Below, one piece after another: positions 36,501-42,632 of a DNA stretch of 42,632 nucleotides (within the stretch, counting starts at the first letter, position 1; the number at the start of each line of letters is the position of its first letter). A model generated the notes under the pieces. The model was given only the letters and a program-made list of their open reading frames with translations. It searched no databases and was not told the DNA's origin. Where the stretch lies: positions 1 through 42,632 of the forward strand of contig JARLGP010000119.1 in the NCBI GenBank assembly GCA_031292735.1, written 5' to 3'. The translations under genes and the position numbers were made by a program. This DNA comes from Holophaga sp. (GTDB lineage: Bacteria > Acidobacteriota > Holophagae > Holophagales > Holophagaceae).

Positions 36501-36908
36501 ATGGAACCCAACCCCGATCCCGGCCTTTCCCAGGAACCGTTCGACGAGAACCTGGACCTGAGCGTCATGGACCAGCTCCTGAACCTGGACGACGGGGAGC
36601 TGGGCCTGCTGAAGGAGATGCTGGACCTGTTCACGGCCGACACCCCGGACCGGATCAAGGCCATCGAGGCCACCCTGGCCTCCGGCGACCTGGCCGACAT
36701 GGCCGACGTGGCCCACGCCATCAAGGGCGCGGCCGGCACCATGGGGGCGCCCCGGCTGCGGACCATCGCCGCCGAGCTGGAAGGGGCCGGCCGCAAGGGA
36801 AGCTTCGGCATCGACGCCAGCCTGCTCCTGGAACAGCTCAAGGAGACCTATGCCGATGCGGTGGCGGCCCTGGAGACCTTCATCGCCCGCAAGGAATCAC
36901 TCGGCTGA
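36501..36908 (+). CDS. Hpt-domain phosphotransfer protein
   Basis: A 135-residue single Hpt domain. The phospho-accepting histidine is H72 in [18 protein letters not shown], with a helical bundle around it. GGAG lies 8 bases before ATG 36501. Stand-alone Hpt proteins pass phosphate from hybrid kinases to response regulators; the hybrid kinases at 20685 and 23255 are possible partners, but there is no direct link. The final 12 bases overlap the convergent transglycosylase gene. Confidence 0.92.
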   Translation: MEPNPDPGLSQEPFDENLDLSVMDQLLNLDDGELGLLKEMLDLFTADTPDRIKAIEATLASGDLADMADVAHAIKGAAGTMGAPRLRTIAAELEGAGRKGSFGIDASLLLEQLKETYADAVAALETFIARKESLG

Positions 36909-37754
36909 ACTCTGGTAGGTCCTGACCCCGGCCATGCCTTTCGCGGGCGGCTGGTCGGAGATCTGCACCCGCCCGTTGGCGTCCACCCACTGGTAGAGCC
37001 GGGTAGGCGGCCGGGACGGCCCGTGGCTGGCGTCCGCCTCCAGGGTCGGCTTGGCCGGAAGCGCGGCCTCGTCCACCTGGAATCCGCCGCGGCCCTTCTT
37101 GAGCAGGGCCATGGAGCCGGCGGCCTTGGGGTCGGGCTGCACCAGGTGCTTGGAATACAGCTCCAGCACCCGGGGCACGTAGGCCCGGGTCTCGGCGTAC
37201 GGCGGGACGCCCCGGTACTTGGTGACCGCGCCCTCCCCGGCGTTGTAGGCCGCCACCACCTTGGTGAGGTCGCCGCTGAAGGTGCCGCTGAGCCACTTCA
37301 GGTACTTCACCCCGCCGGTGATGTTCTGGCGCGGATCGAACGGGTCCACCACCCCGAACCGCTGGGCGGTCTGGGGCATGAGCTGCATCAGCCCCAGCGC
37401 CCCGGCGCGGCTCCGGGCCTTGGCGTAGAATGCGCTCTCCGCCTGGATGACCGCCCGGGCCAGGAACGGGTCGATCCCCTCCGCGGTGGCGATGCTGTCC
37501 ACCAGGGCCAGGAGCTCCGGACTGCGCAGGACCTTGGCCATCTCCTGCCGGCTCATGGCCAGGCGCACATGCCCCACCCCCACGTGGCGGAGCGTGAGGC
37601 CCTGCCCCTTGAGGAACGCAGGCGGCATGTTATTGATGACGATATTACCGTTACGATCGTTGTAGGTGTACAGGTAGGTCACCGTGGACGGGGCCGTCCC
37701 CCCATGGAGGGCAAGCGCGGCCAGGAAGGCCAGGGTCACGGGTTGCGGTTTCAT
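36897..37754 (-). CDS. Lytic transglycosylase with DUF4124-like ends
   Basis: A 285-residue exported enzyme. A signal peptide covers about 1-21 (PVTLAFLAALALHGGTA). The SLT domain (about 80-200) has the catalytic E106 in IQAESAFYAKARSRAGALGL, then MQLMPQTAQRFGV and VVAAYNAGEGAV, all typical of Slt70/MltC-type glycan cleavage. Before it, LYTYNDRNGNIVINNMPPAF, and after it, RLYQWVDANGRVQISDQPP, both look like DUF4124 modules, which is unusual as a pair. It cuts peptidoglycan strands in the periplasm. It lies downstream of the adenosyltransferase gene on the same strand and overlaps the Hpt gene end. Confidence 0.92.
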   Translation of the reverse strand: MKPQPVTLAFLAALALHGGTAPSTVTYLYTYNDRNGNIVINNMPPAFLKGQGLTLRHVGVGHVRLAMSRQEMAKVLRSPELLALVDSIATAEGIDPFLARAVIQAESAFYAKARSRAGALGLMQLMPQTAQRFGVVDPFDPRQNITGGVKYLKWLSGTFSGDLTKVVAAYNAGEGAVTKYRGVPPYAETRAYVPRVLELYSKHLVQPDPKAAGSMALLKKGRGGFQVDEAALPAKPTLEADASHGPSRPPTRLYQWVDANGRVQISDQPPAKGMAGVRTYQSSAE

Positions 37755-37804
37755 GAATTAATGTTCCAGGTTCCAGTATGCGCCCTATGGCAAGGCTTCG
37801 CCCG

Positions 37805-38356
37805 TCAGGGCATCCATTTCACATCCTCGACACCGGCCTGGGCGTTGGCCGCCCGGGATAAGGCGAACAGCCAGTCGCTGAGGCGGTTCAGGTAGATGAT
37901 CACTTCGCCGGGCACCGGCTCGGCGCCGGTGAGCTCCACCACTTCCCGCTCGGCCCGCCGGCAAACGGTGCGGGCCAGGTGGCCGTAGGCGGAGCCGGGG
38001 CAGCCGCCGGGGAGGACGAAGTGGGTCATGGGCCCGGCCAGGGCGGTGAGCCGGTCGATATCCGCTTCCATGTCCGGCACCGGCCAGGTGGGGGTGGTCA
38101 GCCGCTGCTCCAGGTTCCCGGCCTTGGCGGGAGGCGTGGCCAGCACGGCGCCCAGGGCGAACAGGTCGCGCTGGATCAGCCGCATCGGGCCGTGGGCGTC
38201 CAGCTGCGGGGCCAGGTTCAGGGCGAGGATGCCCAGGATGCTGTTGAGCTCATCCAGGGTGCCGTAGGCCATCAGGCGCGGATGGCACTTGGGCACCCGC
38301 TCCCCGCCGAACAGTCCGGTGGTGCCGGTGTCTCCGGCGCGCGTGTAGATTTTCAC
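37805..38356 (-). CDS. Cob(I)alamin adenosyltransferase, PduO type
   Basis: A 183-residue enzyme that makes adenosylcobalamin from ATP and cob(I)alamin. N-terminal IYTRAGDTGTTGLFGGERV is the ATP-binding signature; ARTVCRRAEREVV and YLNRLSDWLFALSR are the trimer and substrate motifs. The start is GTG 38356, with GGAGG 8 bases upstream; no ATG fits. It follows pyrE after 35 bases, which leaves no room for a cobalamin riboswitch, so it is probably expressed with pyrE and leuS. Confidence 0.95.
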   Translation of the reverse strand: MKIYTRAGDTGTTGLFGGERVPKCHPRLMAYGTLDELNSILGILALNLAPQLDAHGPMRLIQRDLFALGAVLATPPAKAGNLEQRLTTPTWPVPDMEADIDRLTALAGPMTHFVLPGGCPGSAYGHLARTVCRRAEREVVELTGAEPVPGEVIIYLNRLSDWLFALSRAANAQAGVEDVKWMP

Positions 38357-38391
38357 AGCTGACCTCCGCTAAACCATTGTCTGGAATTCAC

Positions 38392-39021
38392 CTAGTCGAA
38401 CCGCCTGCTCCAGGCCGCGGTGTCGGCCCGCCACTCGGCGAGGGAATCCAGGTCGGCCGGGTCCAGGATGCCCTTGGCCTCGGCCTGGGCGGCCAAGTCG
38501 TCGAAGGTGGCCAGCACCTGCAGCGGCACCCGGGCCGCCTGGAACGCCGCGTCGGCCCGGGGCAGCCCGTAGCTGAACAGGGCCAGCACCACCAGCACCT
38601 CGGCGCCTTCCTGGCGCAGGGCCTCCACGCAGCGGATGCTGGATCCGCCGGTGGAAATGAGGTCCTCGATGAGCACCACCCGGTGCCCGGTGCCGGAGGG
38701 GCCTTCCACCTGGCGGCCCATGCCGTGGGTCTTGGGCTCCGGGCGCACGTAGGCCATGGGCAGTTCCAGCTGGTCGGCCACCATGGCCGCCCATGGGATG
38801 CCGGCGGTGCTGGTGCCGGCGATGAGGGTGGGCCTGGCCTGGGCGGCCCGTTCGGCCAGGGCCGAGCGGATGCCGGAGCGCAGCCCGGGGAAGCCCAGCA
38901 GCTGCCGGTTGTCGCAGTAGATCGGGGATTTCAGCCCGGAGGCCCAGGTGAAGGGACTCCGGGGGGAGAGCCGGACCGCGCCGGCTTCCAGCAGGCCGGT
39001 GGCCAGATCGACGGGGTTCAT
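38392..39021 (-). CDS. pyrE: Orotate phosphoribosyltransferase
   Basis: A 209-residue type I phosphoribosyltransferase that converts orotate and PRPP to OMP in pyrimidine synthesis. The PRPP loop is HRVVLIEDLISTGGSS, and N-terminal SPFTWASGLKSPIYCDNR and YVRPEPKTHGMGRQVEG are typical of PyrE. I used ATG 39021; an in-frame GTG at 39033 would start 4 codons earlier and 1-4 bases from the leuS stop, also plausible as coupled translation. It lies directly downstream of leuS. Confidence 0.95.
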   Translation of the reverse strand: MNPVDLATGLLEAGAVRLSPRSPFTWASGLKSPIYCDNRQLLGFPGLRSGIRSALAERAAQARPTLIAGTSTAGIPWAAMVADQLELPMAYVRPEPKTHGMGRQVEGPSGTGHRVVLIEDLISTGGSSIRCVEALRQEGAEVLVVLALFSYGLPRADAAFQAARVPLQVLATFDDLAAQAEAKGILDPADLDSLAEWRADTAAWSRRFD

Positions 39022-39036
39022 GGGGGCGGCCACGGG

Positions 39037-41463
39037 CTAGCCGCGCACCACGATGCTCACCAGCTTGCCGCCGGGGGGCACCACCACCTTGACCACCTCC
39101 TTGCCGCTCAGGTGCTGCAGGGCCTCGGGGCAGGCCAGGGCGGCCTTGCTGCGCTCGGCCTCGGTGGCGTTGCCGGGCACCTGGACCCGGCCGCGCACCT
39201 TGCCGTTGATCTGCACCACCACGGTCACCTGGTCGGCCACCAGCCAGGCGGGATCCGCCTCGGGCCAGGCGGCGTGCATGCACAGGCCCTGGCCGCCCAG
39301 GCGAGTCCAGAGCTGCTCGGCCAGGTGCGGCGCGGCGGGCGACAGCATCAGGGTGAGGGTGGTGAGGGCGTTCTGCATGATGGGGGCCCGGTTCGGGGTG
39401 TCCCTGGGCAGGTCGGCCACGGCGTTGGCCAGCTCCATGAGGCTGCTCACCAGGGTGTTGAACTGGTAGCGGTGGCTGAGGTCCTCGGTGACCTTGTGCA
39501 GGGTCTGGTGGATCTTCACCAGCAGCGCCTTCTCCGCCTCCGTGAGCAGCGGCCTGGCGGGGATGGGCAGGGCGGTGGTCGCGTGCTCCTCCACCATCCG
39601 GGTGATCCGCTTCAGGAAGCGGGTGGCGCCTTCGATGCCCTCGAACCCGGTCCAGTCGATCTCCTTCTCGATGGGGGCGGCGAAGATCATGAACAGCCGC
39701 AGGGCGTCGGCGCCGTACTTGGCGATGACCTCATCGGGGTCGACGATGTTGCCCCGGGATTTGGACATCTTGAAGCCATCCTTGAGGACCATGCCCTGGC
39801 AGATGAGCTTCTTGAACGGCTCGTCGCCCTTCAGCAGGCCCAGGTCGCGCATGACCTTGTAGAAGTACCGGGCATACATGAGGTGCATGACCGCGTGCTC
39901 GATGCCGCCCACGTAGAGGTCCACCGGGGCCCAGGCGTCCGCCTCGGACCGGGCGAAGGGCAGCTGGTCGTTCTTGGGGTCCAGGTAGCGCATCCAGTAC
40001 CAGCTGGAGTCCACGAAGGTGTCCATGGTGTCGGTCTCCCGCCGGGCGGGCTTTCCGCACTTGGGGCAGGCGCAGTCCAGGAAGGAGCGCGAGGTGGTGA
40101 GCGGCGAGGCGCCCTTGCCCACGAAGGCCACGTCTTCCGGCAGGCGGATCGGCAGGTTCTCCTCCTTCTCCGGCACCACCCCGCAACTGGGGCAGTGCAC
40201 CGTGGGAATGGGCGTGCCCCAGTAGCGCTGGCGGGACAGGCCCCAGTCCCTCAGCTTGTAGGTGATGGTCTTGGCGGCGCGGTCGCCCAGCCTGGCAACC
40301 ATGGCGTCCACCGCCGCCTCGCTGGTCATGCCGGTGAATTCCCCGGAGTTCACCAGGATGCCGGGTTCCCAGGGATTGGCCGATTCGATCACCTTGGGGA
40401 TGGGGATGCCGTACTTCTCGGCGAATTCGAAGTCCCGCTCGTCGTGGGCGGGCACGCCCATCACCGCGCCGGTGCCGTAGTCCATGAGGACGTAGTTGGC
40501 GGCGAAGATGGGCAGCTTCTCCCCGGTGAACGGGTGGATCGCCTCCAGGCGCGACTTGTAGCCCAGCTTCACGTCGCTGGTGAGGCGCTCTTCCCGGCTC
40601 TGGCCGGCCACCTGGGCGCAGAACGCGGCCAGCCCGGGGTCGGTCTCCGCCGCCTTCTGGATGAACGGGTGCTCCGTGGACAGGGCCATGAAGGTGACAC
40701 CGTAGAGGGTGTCCAGCCGGGTGGTGAACACCGACACCTGCTGGCCGTCGGCCAGGTCGAAGGTGAACCGGGCCCCTTCCGACTTGCCGATCCAGTGCCG
40801 CTGCATGGTCTTGACGTTCTCGGGCCAGTCGATCTGGTCCATGTCCGCCAGCAGCTCCTCGGCGTAGCGGGTGATGGCGAAGAAGTACTGCTCCATGGGC
40901 TTCTGCACCACCGGATGGCCGGTGCGCTCGTCCTTGCCGTCCACCACCTGCTCGTTGGCCAGCACCGTGCCCAGGGCCTCGCACCAGTTCACGTTGCGCA
41001 TGGCCCGGAACACGTCGCCGCGTTCCCACATCTTGATGAAGAACCACTGGTTCCACTTGTAGTACTCGGGCAGGAAGGAGGCGATCTCCCGGTCCCAGTC
41101 GTAGCTGATGCCCATCTTCTGGATCTGGGCCTTCATCTCCTGGATGTTGTTGCGGGTCCAGATGGCCGGGTGGATGCCGTTCTTGATGGCGGCGTTCTCC
41201 GCCGGCAGGCCGAACGAGTCCCAGCCCAGCGGGTTCATCACCTTGTCCCCGCGCATGCGCCGGAACCGGGCCACCACGTCGCCCAGGGTGTAGTTGCGCA
41301 CGTGGCCCATGTGGATGCGGCCGCTGGGGTAGGGCAGCATCACCAGCATGTAGAAGGTCCGGTCCCCTGGCCTGAGCTCCGCCGCCCGTGGCGCGTGGAA
41401 CGCCCGGGCCTCGGCCCAGCGCTGCTGGATGATGGGTTCCTGCTGCAGGGGTTCAAAAGGCAT
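39037..41463 (-). CDS. leuS: Leucyl-tRNA synthetase
   Basis: An 808-residue class I aminoacyl-tRNA synthetase. The signature HMGH is at 51-54 (usual HIGH), KMSKS is at 565-569, and the editing insertion carries FTTRLDTLYGVTFMALSTEHP-like threonine-rich sequence. A zinc-like CPSCG/CPKCG pair lies between them (VHCPSCGVV, DCACPKCGK). The anticodon-binding and C-terminal domains are present; the length is slightly short for bacterial LeuRS but complete. GAGGA lies 6-7 bases before the ATG, and a palindrome lies just upstream. It leads a run with pyrE and the adenosyltransferase gene. Confidence 0.98.
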   Translation of the reverse strand: MPFEPLQQEPIIQQRWAEARAFHAPRAAELRPGDRTFYMLVMLPYPSGRIHMGHVRNYTLGDVVARFRRMRGDKVMNPLGWDSFGLPAENAAIKNGIHPAIWTRNNIQEMKAQIQKMGISYDWDREIASFLPEYYKWNQWFFIKMWERGDVFRAMRNVNWCEALGTVLANEQVVDGKDERTGHPVVQKPMEQYFFAITRYAEELLADMDQIDWPENVKTMQRHWIGKSEGARFTFDLADGQQVSVFTTRLDTLYGVTFMALSTEHPFIQKAAETDPGLAAFCAQVAGQSREERLTSDVKLGYKSRLEAIHPFTGEKLPIFAANYVLMDYGTGAVMGVPAHDERDFEFAEKYGIPIPKVIESANPWEPGILVNSGEFTGMTSEAAVDAMVARLGDRAAKTITYKLRDWGLSRQRYWGTPIPTVHCPSCGVVPEKEENLPIRLPEDVAFVGKGASPLTTSRSFLDCACPKCGKPARRETDTMDTFVDSSWYWMRYLDPKNDQLPFARSEADAWAPVDLYVGGIEHAVMHLMYARYFYKVMRDLGLLKGDEPFKKLICQGMVLKDGFKMSKSRGNIVDPDEVIAKYGADALRLFMIFAAPIEKEIDWTGFEGIEGATRFLKRITRMVEEHATTALPIPARPLLTEAEKALLVKIHQTLHKVTEDLSHRYQFNTLVSSLMELANAVADLPRDTPNRAPIMQNALTTLTLMLSPAAPHLAEQLWTRLGGQGLCMHAAWPEADPAWLVADQVTVVVQINGKVRGRVQVPGNATEAERSKAALACPEALQHLSGKEVVKVVVPPGGKLVSIVVRG

Positions 41464-41477
41464 CGGGGGTCCTCACA

Positions 41478-41496
41478 GGTAAACTGCTAGTTTACC
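41478..41496 (-). promoter_or_regulatory. Palindrome in the leuS leader
   Basis: GGTAAACT and AGTTTACC are perfect 8-base inverted repeats around GCT, ending 14 bases before the leuS start and next to its Shine-Dalgarno. It could be an operator or a small mRNA hairpin. No T-box features are present. Confidence 0.5.
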
Positions 41497-41630
41497 GGAG
41501 GGCGGGGCCATTGCCCCCGAGGAATCCTCGGAGCGGCGAAGGCCCGGTCCGGTTCCCGCCGCGCCGGCCGCGGCCGGGTCGCGGATTTTCCCATGGGCCT
41601 GGCCAGATGGCCGAATCCATTCCAGACGAG

Positions 41631-42269
41631 TTACTTGGAAGCCGCTTCCAATCGGCTGGCATCGCTGTTCAACTTCTGCAGGGTCAATTCGAGGGTGGTG
41701 CCCAGGGTCGAGATGATCGAAAGGGACTCCCGTTCAGCGAGGTTTTGCTTGTCCTTACTGTTGCCAATGAGCCTGACGATATTCTTGGCGTCTTTTTGAA
41801 CATCAAGCATGGCCTTGATGTATCCATTTGTAGCCTTTGCCAGATCGCTCTTAAGCTTGGTAAAATTAATTTTTGCAAAATCAATTTTATTTTTATCAAT
41901 TTCGTTCAAACCATTGGTCTTGCAATCAGATGAAAGTGCTGGCTTGATAACGTTATTGAAATAGATTTTTCGCAAATTTATTATTGTTTCACTTGCATTG
42001 TTTAATTTTTCCATTAATTTCACATTTACATTTTTATCTCCGTTGGCTTCCACGAATTTACCGCACTTCGTCATCAGGGCTCGCCACGAATCAATGTCAT
42101 TCTCGGTTTTCGTTTTTGCAAAAGGCTTGATCAAAAGGCTTTCCGTACCGTATACCCGATTGTGGATGCTGGTGATTTCACGTAAAAGAACGGTGCTTGG
42201 CGTTTCCTTGGCGCTCAGGCTCGACAGCATGACCATGGGGACGAAAAGCAGCCCGTTCAGCGATTTCAT
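41631..42269 (-). CDS. AT-rich secreted helical protein, unknown family
   Basis: A 212-residue protein I do not recognise. The N-terminus MKSLNGLLFVPMVMLSSLSA looks like a signal peptide; the mature part is mostly helical and rich in K, N, I and L, with two cysteines (TKCGKF, SDCKTN) that could pair. ATG 42269 is preceded by AAGGGA at 6-7 bases. Base composition is about 40% GC in its middle part, far below its neighbours, and codons such as AAA, AAT and ATT are common. This suggests recent transfer or a gene escaping the local GC pressure. It lies between rlmN and leuS on the same strand. No function is proposed. Confidence 0.8.
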   Translation of the reverse strand: MKSLNGLLFVPMVMLSSLSAKETPSTVLLREITSIHNRVYGTESLLIKPFAKTKTENDIDSWRALMTKCGKFVEANGDKNVNVKLMEKLNNASETIINLRKIYFNNVIKPALSSDCKTNGLNEIDKNKIDFAKINFTKLKSDLAKATNGYIKAMLDVQKDAKNIVRLIGNSKDKQNLAERESLSIISTLGTTLELTLQKLNSDASRLEAASK

Positions 42270-42384
42270 AAAGGTTCCCTTCAGGGGTGATGCGAGTTGC
42301 TCCGAACGGATGGTCACGGCGCTGCCCGCCGCATGCGGCAAGGCCGGGAAACGAAATTGTTATTATGATAGGTTTATTCCGAAG

Positions 42385-42632
42385 TCAGACAAGGCCCCCG
42401 TCGCCCTGCCCGGTGGACCGGGCTGGCTCCTTCCGCGGCTCACGCCGAACCAGTTGGCCGCAGGCTCCGGCCACGTCCTGGCCCCGGGAGCGGCGCACGC
42501 TGACGGTGAGTCCCCGGGCGGCAAGGAGCGCGCACAGCTCCTCGATCCGCTGTTCGGAGGGAGGTTCGAAGCCCGAGCCTTCGTGGGGGTTGAAGGGGAT
42601 CAGGTTCACCTTGCTGGGGAACTGGCGGGCGA
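42385..42632 (-). CDS. rlmN: 23S rRNA/tRNA adenine-C2 methyltransferase RlmN, C-terminal fragment
   Basis: The final 81 codons of a gene running off the right edge. The end of the radical SAM methylase is clear: RQFPSKVNLIPFNPHEGSGF followed by RGLTVSVRRSRGQDVAGACGQL, where the cysteine near the end is the conserved methyl-transfer residue (C355 in E. coli RlmN). A short tail rich in R, E and G follows. RlmN methylates A2503 of 23S rRNA and A37 of some tRNAs. The codon read as a start at 42609 is an internal GTG valine. Confidence 0.95.
   Translation of the reverse strand, partial: ARQFPSKVNLIPFNPHEGSGFEPPSEQRIEELCALLAARGLTVSVRRSRGQDVAGACGQLVRREPRKEPARSTGQGDGGLV

Noticed and set aside
38357..38391. 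Cobalamin riboswitch upstream of the adenosyltransferase gene
   Set aside because: The gap to pyrE is only 35 bases, much too short for this riboswitch.
41464..41630. T-box leader upstream of leuS
   Set aside because: The 167-base region has no T-box consensus (GGTGGnACCGCG type) and no following terminator; only a small palindrome is seen.

Overview
The window is very GC-rich (roughly 65-70% by eye) and densely coded, with overlapping stop/start codons and convergent genes that touch or overlap. It looks like a chromosomal segment from a Gram-negative bacterium: it has LPS heptose genes (gmhA, a GT9 transferase), lipoproteins and periplasmic proteases. The gene content, above all the large lactate-oxidation locus with multidomain sensor kinases, suggests a lactate-oxidising respirer such as a member of the Holophagae/Geothrix group of Acidobacteriota. 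That taxonomic guess comes from general similarity and was not tested.

Left edge (1-2004): the first codons of a DMT-family exporter on the minus strand, a long hairpin repeat, and a secreted protein of unknown family that carries a caspase-like His/Cys pair.

Lactate locus (2029-20367): minus-strand genes, in transcription order, are lctP-type permease 3, glycerate kinase, lctP-type permease 2, lctP-type permease 1, lutC, a LutB-LutA fusion and a LytS-type sensor kinase. Divergent on the plus strand are a LytTR response regulator and a glcD/glcF-like dehydrogenase pair. A convergent 946-residue FAD/Fe-S D-lactate dehydrogenase follows. Together these predict uptake of lactate (and perhaps glycolate or glycerate), oxidation of L-lactate by LutABC and of D-lactate by two FAD enzymes, and entry of glycerate into glycolysis. 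The LytS kinase and LytTR regulator, one at each end of the minus-strand arm, probably control it. Several hairpins, palindromes and terminators lie between the genes.

Signalling block (20685-25237): a histidine kinase-REC-GGDEF protein, a MarR regulator with an apparently leaderless promoter, and a PAS-PAS-histidine kinase-REC hybrid.

Mixed chromosomal block (25218-39021): cupin, hemerythrin-like protein, DUF1573-like lipoprotein, SPFH protein, HtrA-like protease, DinG-type helicase, pyroglutamyl peptidase, EEP-family phosphodiesterase, GT9 glycosyltransferase, hemW, gmhA, Hpt protein, lytic transglycosylase, cobalamin adenosyltransferase and pyrE.

Right edge (39037-42632): leuS, an AT-rich secreted helical protein that contrasts sharply with its surroundings, and the C-terminal end of rlmN. 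I saw no tRNA, rRNA, CRISPR array, insertion sequence or prophage gene.
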